A DNA stretch of 15,445 nt from Granulicatella sp041433555 (GCF_041433555.1 NZ_JAPWBR010000030.1:1-15445); one strand, 5' to 3'. Shown: positions 7,607 through 14,512, counted from the first letter of the stretch. The notes: generated from the letters alone by a model not told the origin. A program made the numbers and translations.

Positions 7607-8830
7607 CTAAATTTCGCGGATTTTAGCCAAATCAAACCGTTCCAATGATGGCGCATTTTTCGAGATAAAGTACTCATCAAGTGGTTTTGCTTTCAGGTTC
7701 ATCGCTTGTAATTTGTCAGCCATCGTCGGCGTTTTCTTAAACACCAATTGCGTCCCATGAAGGATTCCTTCACTGACACCTGATGATAGAAGCCACTTCT
7801 TTGCGCGTTTACTTTTTTCAATATAATTTTCGACCATTTCCTTACGATGCTTCAAAAACATTCCATTTTCAATAAAAAGCGTAAATGTTTTTTGCATCAT
7901 CACATTCGAATCGTAATCCATCCATAACTTCCGCATTGCAAAAGGCTCCACTAACTCTTTTGGTAACACTACAATTCCAATTTTCAAAGCTGAGAATAAA
8001 ATGGACGAGAAAGATTTAACATAAATAACACGTCCGTCCATATCATAATAATGAAGTGGCGTCGCATTACCCTCGACAAAATCTGCCATATAGTCATCTT
8101 CGATAATATACACTGAGTACTTGCTTGCTAGTTCCACAATTTTTTTCTTGGTAGCTTCACTGTAACTTCCACCAAGTGGATTATGAAAGCGGGAAATCGT
8201 ATAAAATAGCGAAAACTCTCCACTCGCAAATAATTCCTCTAATCGGTTTAAATCAATTTCACCATCCATCTGACGTTCAATGGTTTCGTAAGGAATGTTC
8301 AAGTGCTTCACCAACTCATTCATCCTTGCATAAGTTGGTTGCTCCAGCAATACTTTTTTCCCCTGAATTAGTTGTAATAAAATATAGAGCGCTTGTTGCG
8401 TTCCAGTCGTTATGACCAATTGTTCCTTTGTAGCATACACCCCATACTCTTCTAAAATAGGCATTAATGCCTGAATCAATTCATCCATCCCAGAAGCTTG
8501 TTCTTCTTTTGTTAACTTTAAATCATGCGCACTGGCAAGCGATTGATTAAAACAGATACGCAAATCTTCAATCGGAAGTTGAGAATAGTCTTCTTCGAAC
8601 TCCTCCAATGGCTTCGGCTCTGTATTTTTCAGTACATAATAGCCACTTTTTTCTCTCGAATAAATAAAACTTTCATCTTTTAAACTACGCAAGGCTCTTT
8701 GTACGGTATCCTTATTTACTCCGTAGGTTGCGACTAGTTCACGTACAGAAGGAAGTTTATCCCCTTTTTGTAGATTTCCACTTAATATTTCCTCTTTTAA
8801 TGCATTTGCTAATTGCTGATATTGATACAT
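7607..8830 (-). CDS. MocR/PdxR-type regulator: GntR winged helix fused to an aminotransferase-like domain lacking the PLP lysine
   Basis: The 407-residue protein has an N-terminal GntR winged helix (1-68; recognition region about 28-50), a short linker, and a class I aminotransferase fold (about 85-407). Fold landmarks are T-T-G-T-Q-Q-A-L (141-148), F-H-N-P-L-G (215-220) and E-D-D-Y (244-247). In the usual S-F-S-K motif that forms the Schiff base, this protein reads V-K-S-F-S-S (271-276), so Ser276 replaces the lysine; Lys272 is nearby. At 407 residues it is shorter than typical MocR proteins (about 450-480). It is divergent from a pyridoxal kinase and a predicted vitamin transporter, so it most likely senses a B6 vitamer and controls them. 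Without the lysine it may bind PLP non-covalently or a different ligand. ATG start with GGAGG 6-7 nt upstream. Confidence 0.85.
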   Translation of the reverse strand: MYQYQQLANALKEEILSGNLQKGDKLPSVRELVATYGVNKDTVQRALRSLKDESFIYSREKSGYYVLKNTEPKPLEEFEEDYSQLPIEDLRICFNQSLASAHDLKLTKEEQASGMDELIQALMPILEEYGVYATKEQLVITTGTQQALYILLQLIQGKKVLLEQPTYARMNELVKHLNIPYETIERQMDGEIDLNRLEELFASGEFSLFYTISRFHNPLGGSYSEATKKKIVELASKYSVYIIEDDYMADFVEGNATPLHYYDMDGRVIYVKSFSSILFSALKIGIVVLPKELVEPFAMRKLWMDYDSNVMMQKTFTLFIENGMFLKHRKEMVENYIEKSKRAKKWLLSSGVSEGILHGTQLVFKKTPTMADKLQAMNLKAKPLDEYFISKNAPSLERFDLAKIREI

Positions 8831-8841
8831 GACACACCTCC

Positions 8842-8857
8842 ACTGTACCGGTACAGT
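8842..8857. promoter_or_regulatory. Perfect 16-bp palindromic operator for the MocR-type regulator
   Basis: ACTGTACCGGTACAGT is a perfect palindrome. It lies between the regulator's own promoter and its ribosome binding site, 12 bp ahead of its start codon. A second half-site-like CTGTCCCG (8885-8892) lies 42 bp away, measured from CTGTACCG at 8843-8850, about four helical turns, inside the divergent promoter core. This could allow looping or cooperative binding. Autoregulation plus control of the kinase operon is inferred. Confidence 0.65.
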
Positions 8858-8871
8858 TAGTTTTCATCCCT

Positions 8872-8900
8872 ATTGTATCCTCACCTGTCCCGTTTTACAA
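8872..8900 (-). promoter_or_regulatory. Promoter of the MocR-type regulator
   Basis: On the minus strand: TTGTAA (8895-8900), a 17-nt spacer and TACAAT (8872-8877). It occupies virtually the same bases as the rightward promoter, so the two polymerases should compete. Initiation near 8865 puts the palindrome in the transcribed leader. Confidence 0.65.
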
Positions 8901-8901
8901 T
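8873..8901 (+). promoter_or_regulatory. Promoter of the pyridoxal kinase-transporter operon
   Basis: On the plus strand: TTGTAT (8873-8878), a 17-nt spacer and TACAAT (8896-8901). Initiation near 8908 leaves a leader of about 23 nt. The element is nearly a mirror image of the leftward promoter because of the arms TATTGTA and TACAATA. Confidence 0.65.
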
Positions 8902-8930
8902 ACAGATACATTGAAACTCGAGGAATAGAT

Positions 8931-9779
8931 ATGAAAAAAATATTATTAGCAAACGACTTACCTGGAATTGGCAAAGTCGCACTCGCTCCCGCTATCCCGA
9001 TTTTTGCTTGTTGTCAAATTGAAACGATGCTCCTGCCTACGGTGCTCCTTTCATCTCATACAGGCGGATTCAAAAATATCGCGATTGCGGAGCAAACCGA
9101 ATTTATGAAGCAATCTTTAAAACAATGGCAAGAATTGAAATTAAAACCAGATGCTGTTTTAACAGGATATTTTCGAAATGCGGAACAAATTGAATTAATG
9201 ATAGATACTATTGAAAAACTGCCTAAATCTACACAAATTTTTGTCGATCCGATTATGGCGGATAACGGAAATCTGTATAGCGGATTTACACAAGAACATG
9301 TTGAAGCGATGAGAAAACTCATTCAATATGCTCAAGTGATTTATCCAAACATTACAGAAGCTTGCTTATTAACCGAAACGGCGTATCCTTCTGGAAAAAT
9401 CACGATGGACTTTACAAGGGAGTTAGCTAAGAAACTAGCCGAACTTGGACCAGAACATGTCATTATTACGGGATGCCCTGATAGCGAAGAGTTAACAGGT
9501 GTTCAACTTTATACCAAAGAGACGGATTCATTCTTTGATTTCTATAAAACAAAGTATCCGCATCATTTTTACGGAACAGGCGATACCCTCGCCGCTCTTA
9601 CGACTGCATGCATCCTACAAGGATTGCCTATAGAAGACGCACTATCATTCACATTACAATTTATCGACGAAGTGCTTCAATTAGGTAGCCAACAACCTGA
9701 ACAAATTCCATTTGGCCTTCCAATCGAGAAAAAACTTGGAATGCTTACAACAAAATTTACTATTGAGGTGTCATTATGA
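8931..9779 (+). CDS. pdxK: Pyridoxal/pyridoxamine kinase (PdxY/PdxK-like, ribokinase superfamily)
   Basis: This 282-residue cytosolic kinase phosphorylates B6 vitamers with ATP to make PLP or its precursors. Landmarks: N-terminal N-D-L-P-G-I-G-K-V-A-L (8-18), followed by L-L-S-S-H-T-G-G-F (39-47), typical of the pyridoxamine kinase branch. Next are V-D-P-I-M-A-D-N-G (105-113), Y-P-N-I-T-E-A (138-144) and the anion-hole/catalytic G-T-G-D (215-218) with the base Asp218. The open frame runs 34 codons further upstream, through the promoter. The ATG at 8931 with GAGGAA 6 nt ahead, and the M-K-K-I-L-L-A start, is the true one. It is the first gene of a two-gene operon and overlaps the next by 4 nt (ATGA). 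Nothing for de novo PLP synthesis is visible, so this reads as a salvage locus. Confidence 0.9.
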   Translation: MKKILLANDLPGIGKVALAPAIPIFACCQIETMLLPTVLLSSHTGGFKNIAIAEQTEFMKQSLKQWQELKLKPDAVLTGYFRNAEQIELMIDTIEKLPKSTQIFVDPIMADNGNLYSGFTQEHVEAMRKLIQYAQVIYPNITEACLLTETAYPSGKITMDFTRELAKKLAELGPEHVIITGCPDSEELTGVQLYTKETDSFFDFYKTKYPHHFYGTGDTLAALTTACILQGLPIEDALSFTLQFIDEVLQLGSQQPEQIPFGLPIEKKLGMLTTKFTIEVSL

Positions 9780-10321
9780 AAAATACAGATTTAAGAGATT
9801 TAGTTCAAACAAGCTTATTCGCAGCTTTAATTTATTTGGGAGTTAGCGTCTTTAGAATCCCAATGCCATTCACAACACAGTTCGTTCATTTTGGAAACGC
9901 GCTTGTAGTAATTGGATGCTTACTTTTCGGAACAAAACAAGGAGCAATCGCCGCTTCAATCGGTCTTGGGCTTTTCGACATCCTTAACAATTACGCCGAT
10001 GTTGCTTGGCAAACTGTTCTTGAATCATTAATCGTCTGCTATGTGATCCATCTTGTATACGAGAAAGCAATGGATAAAGATGACAAAACCGCAAACGTAA
10101 TTGCGGTGGGTGTTATTGCTGCCATTGTAAAAATTATTGTCAATATCATTAAATACACATTCTTACGAGGGATGATTGTCGGCGGCCTTGCATTAACACC
10201 AGCATTCATTCAAGCCATCAATAAAATTACAGGAACGTTTGGATCAGCTATCTTCACAGTAGTTGCAGTTCCAATCGTTTACCCACTCTTCAAAGAAGCA
10301 CTAAAACGAGTAAGAAAATAG
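9776..10321 (+). CDS. ECF transporter S component, probable vitamin B6 uptake subunit (PdxU-like)
   Basis: This 181-residue integral membrane protein has about six hydrophobic segments (roughly 12-28, 37-52, 55-70, 80-96, 107-126, 155-172). Its compact S-component form includes an N-terminal S-L-F-A-A-L-I-Y-L-G helix and a basic C-terminal tail. S components bind the vitamin and borrow a shared energising module (EcfA/A'/T) encoded elsewhere; none is in this window. The substrate is inferred from the 4-nt overlap with the pyridoxal kinase gene and the shared MocR-type regulator. Predicted pyridoxine S components (PdxU/PdxU2) pair with such kinases in Lactobacillales. A different vitamin cannot be excluded from sequence alone. 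The ATG is preceded by GAGGTG, and a perfect terminator follows within 10 nt of the stop. Confidence 0.82.
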   Translation: MKNTDLRDLVQTSLFAALIYLGVSVFRIPMPFTTQFVHFGNALVVIGCLLFGTKQGAIAASIGLGLFDILNNYADVAWQTVLESLIVCYVIHLVYEKAMDKDDKTANVIAVGVIAAIVKIIVNIIKYTFLRGMIVGGLALTPAFIQAINKITGTFGSAIFTVVAVPIVYPLFKEALKRVRK

Positions 10322-10324
10322 ACA

Positions 10325-10368
10325 AAACAGCTATTACGAACCCAATCGTAATAGCTGTTTCTTTTTTC
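10325..10368 (+). terminator. Rho-independent terminator of the B6 salvage operon
   Basis: A perfect 15-bp stem, AAACAGCTATTACGA (10325-10339) with TCGTAATAGCTGTTT (10346-10360), has a 6-nt loop. A T-rich run follows to 10368. Confidence 0.95.
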
Positions 10369-10370
10369 TC

Positions 10371-10391
10371 CACAGAGGACTATTAGAAATA
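10371..10391 (+). repeat. Copy of the galE 3' end, inverted relative to galE
   Basis: CAGAGGACTATTAGAAATA (10373-10391) matches 18 of 19 bases of the galE tail read on its coding strand (10846 to 10828), which spans the last codons and the stop. A weaker copy is at 10591-10606. Each copy precedes one of the folded repeats by a short spacer, so they appear to have moved together. Confidence 0.7.
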
Positions 10392-10394
10392 CGC

Positions 10395-10559
10395 AAAAAA
10401 GAACTCCTTGGAGTTATTGTGGCAATAGTAGGAAATCATAACCAATGTGAATTAGGGAGAGTTGCGATTTATTCGCTACTCTCCCTTTGAAGCTTGGTAG
10501 GTTTGAGACCTCAGGCTCAAGCCGGTATCCTACTATTCTTGCCACAATAACAACTCCAA
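10395..10559. repeat. Folded intergenic repeat, copy 1
   Basis: An imperfect palindrome of about 165 bp with a branched fold. The outer stem is GGAGTT + ATTGTGGCAA + TAGTAGGA (10410-10433), paired with TCCTACTA + TTGCCACAAT + AACTCC (10528-10557). There are two 3-nt bulges (TTC, AAC) on the right strand. Inside, ACCAA/TTGGT encloses hairpin GGGAGAGT-t-GCGA/TCGC-t-ACTCTCCC (about 10455-10484). A second hairpin is GGTTTGAG/CTCAAGCC (10500-10523). The distal right end differs from copy 2, suggesting decay. It carries no open frame. It could be a non-autonomous mobile element or a structured RNA. Confidence 0.8.
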
Positions 10560-10587
10560 CAAAGTCTTAGCACCATCCCTCTCCCCA

Positions 10588-10618
10588 CCACAGAGGGTTA
10601 TTAGAACCCCTTTGGTGG
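10588..10618. repeat. Hairpin containing a second galE-tail-like copy
   Basis: CCACCA...AGAGGGTT pairs with AACCCC...TGGTGG around the loop attag (about 10585-10619), leaving one mismatch and one bulge. The 5' arm and loop contain CAGAGGGTTATTAGAA (10591-10606), the motif also found at 10373 and in inverted form at the galE end. Confidence 0.55.
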
Positions 10619-10624
10619 TATTCA

Positions 10625-10800
10625 AAAGAAAGAACTCCTTGGAGTTATTATGGCAATGGTAGGAATTTATAACCAATGTGAATTAGGGAGAGTTGCGATT
10701 ATTCGCTACTCTCCCTTTGAAGCTTGGTAAGCTTGAGACGTAGGCTCAAGCTGGTATCCTACCATTTCTGCCATAATAACAACTCCAAAGGAGTTCTTTT
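10625..10800. repeat. Folded intergenic repeat, copy 2
   Basis: Second copy of the same element. The outer stem is GGAGTT + ATTATGGCA + ATGGTAGGA (10641-10664), paired with TCCTACCAT + TGCCATAAT + AACTCC (10757-10786), with the same TTC and AAC bulges. It extends outward by AAAGAACTCC/GGAGTTCTTT. Inner hairpins match copy 1, including AGCTTGAG/CTCAAGCT (10730-10752). Base changes between the copies are compensated on the opposite strand at several pairs. The edges, AACTCC-nn(n)-GGAGTT followed by T runs, could end transcription from both sides, including from galE. Confidence 0.82.
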
Positions 10801-10832
10801 AATTCTTTTTTCAGCGGTATTAAAAAATATTT

Positions 10833-11840
10833 CTAATAGCCCTCTGGATTTTTCTTTTGCCAGTTCCATGAGTCGCGAACCATATCGTTTAGATTCTTTT
10901 CTGCTACCCATCCTAGCACTTCTTTTGCTTTAGAAGCATCCGCATAACAAGTTGCGATATCCCCTGCACGACGAGGTGCAATTTTATAAGGAATATCCAC
11001 TCCGTTTTCTGAGATAAATGCTTTCACTAAATCTAATACACTATATCCAATACCAGTTCCTAAGTTAAAGACTTTTGCACCTTTTTGAGCGGCGTTGTTT
11101 TTAACCGCAAGTACGTGTCCACGAGCTAAGTCAACAACGTGGATGTAGTCACGAACACCAGTACCATCATGTGTATCATAGTCGTCTCCAAACACACTTA
11201 AAAATTCACGTTTACCAACAGCTACTTGAGTGATATATGGCATTAAGTTATTTGGAATGCCATTTGGCGCTTCTCCAATCAAGCCACTTTCATGTGCACC
11301 GATTGGGTTGAAGTAACGTAAGTTTGTAACTGACCAGTCGCTATCTGAAAAAGCAACGTCATTTAAGATTTGTTCAAGCATTACTTTTGTATAACCATAA
11401 GGGTTTGTTGCGCTTGTTGGCATTTCTTCTTTAAAAGGAACGACATTATTCATACCGTATACTGTTGCACTTGAACTGAACACGATATCTTTTACATTAA
11501 ATTGACGCATTACATCTAGTAACACTAATGTTCCAGTAATATTGTTGTGGTAGTATTCTAAAGGTTTTTCAACAGATTCTCCTACAGCCTTGAAGCCTGC
11601 GAAATGAATCACTGAATCGATGTTTTCTTTTTCAAAAACAGATATTAAGAAATCACGATCAAGAATGTCGCCTTCATATAGAGGGAAATCTTTCCCTGTG
11701 ATTGTTTTCAAACGGTTCAACACTTCTGGTGAGCTGTTTGAGAAGTTGTCAACGATAACAACCTCAAATCCAGCTTTATCTAATTCGATAACTGTATGAG
11801 AACCAATATACCCTGCTCCACCTGTTACTAAAATTGCCAT
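10833..11840 (-). CDS. galE: UDP-glucose 4-epimerase
   Basis: This 335-residue cytosolic enzyme interconverts UDP-glucose and UDP-galactose, serving the Leloir pathway and surface polysaccharide supply. It is an extended short-chain dehydrogenase with a Rossmann NAD+ motif G-G-A-G-Y-I-G (7-13), the substrate motif S-S-S-A-T-V-Y-G (122-129) and the catalytic pair Tyr148/Lys152 in Y-G-Y-T-K. D-x-R-D-Y-I-H-V and N-L-G-T-G occur in the usual order. Length is standard. The start ATG has GGGAGG 8 nt upstream, overlapping the map stop region, and the 14-nt gap indicates one operon with map upstream. Its last codons (N-P-E-G-Y) and stop are duplicated in inverted form near the folded repeats downstream. 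No classical terminator separates it from those repeats; their outer hairpins may serve. Confidence 0.95.
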   Translation of the reverse strand: MAILVTGGAGYIGSHTVIELDKAGFEVVIVDNFSNSSPEVLNRLKTITGKDFPLYEGDILDRDFLISVFEKENIDSVIHFAGFKAVGESVEKPLEYYHNNITGTLVLLDVMRQFNVKDIVFSSSATVYGMNNVVPFKEEMPTSATNPYGYTKVMLEQILNDVAFSDSDWSVTNLRYFNPIGAHESGLIGEAPNGIPNNLMPYITQVAVGKREFLSVFGDDYDTHDGTGVRDYIHVVDLARGHVLAVKNNAAQKGAKVFNLGTGIGYSVLDLVKAFISENGVDIPYKIAPRRAGDIATCYADASKAKEVLGWVAEKNLNDMVRDSWNWQKKNPEGY

Positions 11841-11854
11841 TTTTGCTTCCTCCC

Positions 11855-12628
11855 TTAGTTCAACACATCTTCTGCGTGATCTTTTTGTAATGTTAAAACA
11901 CGTGGACCATCTTTTGTAATGGCCAATGTATGTTCAAATTGGCAGCTTAGTCCACCATCTAATGTATGAGCTGTCCAACCATTACTTTCCATTTCTGCTT
12001 TCCAAGTACCAGTATTCACCATCGGTTCAATAGTGATGACCATTCCCTCTTTCAAGCGAAGGCCTTTTCCAGGTTCGCCGTAGTGAGGAACTGCTGGGCT
12101 TTCATGAATTGTTGGTCCAATTCCGTGTCCAATAAAGTCACGAACAACCGATAACCCTTCACTCTCAACATAAGTTTGAATCGCGTGACCGATGTCCCCA
12201 ATACGATTGCCAACTTTTGCTTGTTGAATTCCTAAATATAAAGCTTTCTTTGTTACTTCATATAAATGATCAATTTCTGGAGTACTTTCTCCAACAATAT
12301 AGCTCCAGCAAGAGTCTGATAAAGCGCCTTTAAGTTCCACACAGAAATCCACTTTTACCAAATCTCCTGATTTTAACGGTTTACGACGTGGGAACCCGTG
12401 ACAGATTTCGTCATTAATACTTTGGCATGTTGCGTACTTATATCCCTCGTATCCAATTTGCGGTGCTGAACCACCCGCTTCTTCAATTTTCTTTTGTACA
12501 AATTGATCGATGTCCCAAGTAGTGACACCCGGTTTAATAAAATCACGAAGTTGCACGTGAATGGATGCTAACAGTGCACCTGATTCTTCCATTGCGTCAA
12601 TTTCGCGTTTTGATTTTAATGTAATCAT
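11855..12628 (-). CDS. map: Type I methionine aminopeptidase
   Basis: This 257-residue cytosolic metalloprotease removes the initiator Met from nascent proteins. The dimetal ligands are all visible: Asp94 (K-V-D-F), Asp105 (L-S-D-S), His168 (G-H-G-I-G), Glu201 (I-E-P-M) and Glu232 (Q-F-E-H). The substrate-contacting His77 (I-C-H-G) and His175 (I-H-E-S-P) are also present. There is no zinc-finger N-terminal extension, as expected for bacterial type Ia. The ATG is preceded by AAGGATGAG. It is first in an operon with galE, with a consensus extended -10 promoter upstream. Functionally the pairing with galE looks incidental. Confidence 0.95.
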   Translation of the reverse strand: MITLKSKREIDAMEESGALLASIHVQLRDFIKPGVTTWDIDQFVQKKIEEAGGSAPQIGYEGYKYATCQSINDEICHGFPRRKPLKSGDLVKVDFCVELKGALSDSCWSYIVGESTPEIDHLYEVTKKALYLGIQQAKVGNRIGDIGHAIQTYVESEGLSVVRDFIGHGIGPTIHESPAVPHYGEPGKGLRLKEGMVITIEPMVNTGTWKAEMESNGWTAHTLDGGLSCQFEHTLAITKDGPRVLTLQKDHAEDVLN

Positions 12629-12660
12629 GAAATAAACTCATCCTTTCTAGTCTCCCCGTC

Positions 12661-12669
12661 ATTATAGCA
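12661..12669 (-). promoter_or_regulatory. Extended -10 promoter of map-galE
   Basis: On the minus strand TGC-TATAAT (12669 to 12661) is a perfect extended -10, about 33 nt upstream of the map start. The -35 region has no good match. Confidence 0.65.
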
Positions 12670-12723
12670 TAGAACAAATATAAAGAGAAAGAGCCTAGAC
12701 CGAAATGTTAAGAGAGTCTTAAT

Positions 12724-12758
12724 CAAAAAAGACTGACAAAGTCACCTTTGTCAGTCTT
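12724..12758 (-). terminator. Rho-independent terminator of surface protein gene A
   Basis: A perfect 13-bp stem (12746-12758 with 12729-12741) has a 4-nt loop. On the minus strand a T run follows. It starts 17 nt past the stop codon. Confidence 0.95.
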
Positions 12759-12774
12759 CGTATTCCCTCTTATA

Positions 12775-13485
12775 TTATAAGTGGTCTGTTGGCGCTACTG
12801 TAATTGGCTCAACGGATTGAGTCGCTGCTGTTTCTGTTGTTGGTTCAGCAGTTGTTGATTCAGTAGTCGTTGTTGTAGTTGTCTCAGTCGTTGTTGTTTC
12901 AACAGTTATTGTAGCTTCTTCTGGTGTAACCACTTCTTCATTTGCCGCAGCTTCAGTAGTCGTTGTAGCTTCAGTAGTCGTTGTTGCTTCAGTAGTCATT
13001 GAAACATCTTCACGAATATATCCTACATATCGATAACAACTCATGTCGATTAGACTTTGTTCATATGGAGTTGCTGCAGAAACTGAAGTTGTTGCTGCCA
13101 CTGTCCCCGCTGCTACTAATCCAATCATTAAGATTGTTTTCTTAGCTTTCTTATTTGATACTACAAAGTAAGCTGCTCCTGATAATGATACGATACCAAA
13201 AACCGCTAGAATTGTTGTCGAAGATGACCCCGTATTTGGTAAAGTGTCGCCTAATGGGCATTTTCCTTTATCCAATTCATAAACGTATAATGTCGCTTGC
13301 CCAGCTTGTGCAGGCGCAGTTGGTTCTCCTGGTTGAATTGCCTCACGTTGTTCTTTTGTTAAATCAGCAATATTTACTGATTGTACTTCAGGAGTCTCAG
13401 CATTCGCTACTTTAGAAGCGGACATTCCAACAAAAGCAAATAACATCATAACTACAGCACATAGTTTTAACCATTTGTTTTTCAT
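12775..13485 (-). CDS. Surface protein paralogue A: internal LPxTG, second signal-like segment, Thr-rich tail
   Basis: 236 residues, no known function recognised. Signal peptide 1-29 (cut likely after V-A-N-A). A small exported domain (30-81) carries D-L-T-K-E-Q-R-E-A-I-Q, then G-E-P, Y-V-Y and a single Cys76. LPNTG (82-86), a membrane helix (about 89-110) and N-K-K-A-K-K form a normal sortase signal, but it sits mid-protein. A second hydrophobic segment (117-132) ends in S-V-S-A|A (134-138), resembling a signal peptidase site. Then comes a short domain with C-Y-R-Y-V-G-Y-I (150-157), a Thr/Glu tail (about 163-225) and the end V-A-P-T-D-H-L. Small LPxTG domains of the first type are known in lactic acid bacteria; the C-terminal half is what is unusual. 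ATG with AAGGAGGG 8 nt ahead; own promoter and terminator. Confidence 0.85.
   Translation of the reverse strand: MKNKWLKLCAVVMMLFAFVGMSASKVANAETPEVQSVNIADLTKEQREAIQPGEPTAPAQAGQATLYVYELDKGKCPLGDTLPNTGSSSTTILAVFGIVSLSGAAYFVVSNKKAKKTILMIGLVAAGTVAATTSVSAATPYEQSLIDMSCYRYVGYIREDVSMTTEATTTTEATTTTEAAANEEVVTPEEATITVETTTTETTTTTTTESTTAEPTTETAATQSVEPITVAPTDHL
12950..13003. repeat. Three tandem 18-bp repeats in the Thr-rich tail of protein A
   Basis: GCTTCAGTAGTCGTTGTA-type units begin at 12950, 12968 and 12986; the third is diverged at its end. Each encodes six residues of the T-T-T-T-E-A pattern. Gain or loss of a unit keeps frame, so tail length could vary between strains. Confidence 0.75.
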
Positions 13486-13516
13486 CTGATTTTCCCTCCT
13501 TAATTTTTATGTTTAA

Positions 13517-13545
13517 ATTATAATGTTTATTTGAAGAAATTTCAA
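13517..13545 (-). promoter_or_regulatory. Promoter of surface protein gene A
   Basis: On the minus strand: TTGAAA (13540-13545), a 17-nt spacer and perfect TATAAT (13517-13522), about 31 nt ahead of the start codon. Confidence 0.8.
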
Positions 13546-13692
13546 ACATTTTCAATCTTCTTATATACTTTTTAACATATTTATAGCTTTTTTCCCTCAA
13601 AAGGAACTTTTTAGGAACGTTTATTTCCAAATGTTTCCGTTTTTCGTTCGGTGGTAATCCGATGTTTTTTGTACTTATTTCCATGTTTCTAC

Positions 13693-13727
13693 ATAAAAAA
13701 AGACCGAAGAATATATCTTCGATCTTT
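13693..13727 (-). terminator. Rho-independent terminator of surface protein gene B
   Basis: The 12-bp stem, minus strand AAAGATCGAAGA (13727-13716) with TCTTCGGTCTTT (13710-13699), includes one G·U pair. It has a 5-nt loop followed by TTTT. It starts 8 nt past the stop codon. Confidence 0.92.
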
Positions 13728-13735
13728 GATGATTT

Positions 13736-14458
13736 CTATAAACGATCCGTTGGCGCCACTGTATAAGCTTCTGTCGAAGTTGTTGCCATCGTTTGAGTAG
13801 TCGGCTCTTCTGTCGTTGTAGTTTGGGTTGTTGTCGTTTCTTCTGTCGTCGTTGTTGGTTCTTCCGTTGTCGTTTCAGTCGTTGTTGTTGCTTCTGTTGT
13901 CACAACAGTTGTCGTCGAACCTGCTGTCGTTGTTTCTTCTGAAATATAGAATCCAACGTAGTCATAACAATCAATCTCCTCAGGGTCTAAGTTCATTTGT
14001 TCAATGATTTGACCTAAGATTGAGCTGTCCGCTGCTAAAACCTCTCCTTGGAAAGCAAAGAATGTTCCTAAGCCACCAAGTACTAAAACTGTTTTAGCAA
14101 TGTTGCGCATCTTGTTTGATTTCACTAAGTACAGACCACCTGCTACTAATACGACTGCAAAAACTGCTGAAACAGTGTTTGCTACTGTACCAGTATTTGG
14201 TAATTCTGGACCTCGCTTTGGAATCGATACACCACAAGTATTATTCTTTCTATATACATAAACCGCATGCGAGCCATCTTTCAAATCAGCCTCAGTTGGT
14301 TTCCCTTGTTTAATTTCTTTTCTAACGTTTTCAGTTGTTTTATCGTAATCGACATAGTGTACTGTCGCTGCCTGGGCAGTTGAAGATACCATTACACCAA
14401 TTGTTAAAGTGATTAAAGTTGCTACAATTAATTTAATTGATTTTTTCAAACAATCCAT
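13736..14458 (-). CDS. Surface protein paralogue B: internal LPxTG, second signal-like segment, Thr-rich tail
   Basis: 240 residues from the first ATG. Signal peptide ends near T-A-Q-A|A (27-31). The exported domain has V-R-K-E-I-K-Q-G-K-P-T, Y-V-Y and Cys75. LPNTG is at 86-90, with a membrane helix to about 112 and S-N-K-M-R-N as the inside stop. A second hydrophobic segment (about 121-138) ends E-V-L-A|A (139-143). Next are E-I-D-C-Y-D-Y-V-G-F-Y-I (161-172, Cys164), a Thr/Glu tail (about 175-228) and the end V-A-P-T-D-R-L. The function is unknown. The start is doubtful: GGAGG lies only 1 nt before the ATG, whereas a TTG three codons later (14447-14449) is 10 nt from it and gives a classical M-K-K-S-I-K signal start. 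Own promoter and terminator, so it is not in an operon with A or C. Confidence 0.83.
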   Translation of the reverse strand: MDCLKKSIKLIVATLITLTIGVMVSSTAQAATVHYVDYDKTTENVRKEIKQGKPTEADLKDGSHAVYVYRKNNTCGVSIPKRGPELPNTGTVANTVSAVFAVVLVAGGLYLVKSNKMRNIAKTVLVLGGLGTFFAFQGEVLAADSSILGQIIEQMNLDPEEIDCYDYVGFYISEETTTAGSTTTVVTTEATTTTETTTEEPTTTTEETTTTQTTTTEEPTTQTMATTSTEAYTVAPTDRL

Positions 14459-14483
14459 ACCTCCCTATTTTTTTATAACAGAT

Positions 14484-14512
14484 ATTTTACTGTATCTATT
14501 TTTAGATTGCAA
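14484..14512 (-). promoter_or_regulatory. Promoter of surface protein gene B
   Basis: On the minus strand: TTGCAA (14507-14512), a 17-nt spacer and TAAAAT (14484-14489). Initiation near 14477 leaves a short leader of about 18-28 nt. Confidence 0.7.

Noticed and set aside
8829..8930. 34-codon upstream extension of the pyridoxal kinase frame
   Set aside because: It covers the divergent promoter and palindrome; the internal ATG at 8931 has a good ribosome site and begins the conserved fold.
10395..10800. Possible CRISPR array or insertion sequence in the folded-repeat region
   Set aside because: Only two copies, each about 170 bp and self-complementary throughout, with no regular spacers and no transposase open frame.
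13412..13684. 90-codon minus-strand open frame overlapping the start of surface gene A
   Set aside because: It runs through the mapped promoter and ribosome site of gene A, has no ribosome site of its own, and its end overlaps the A signal peptide in another frame.
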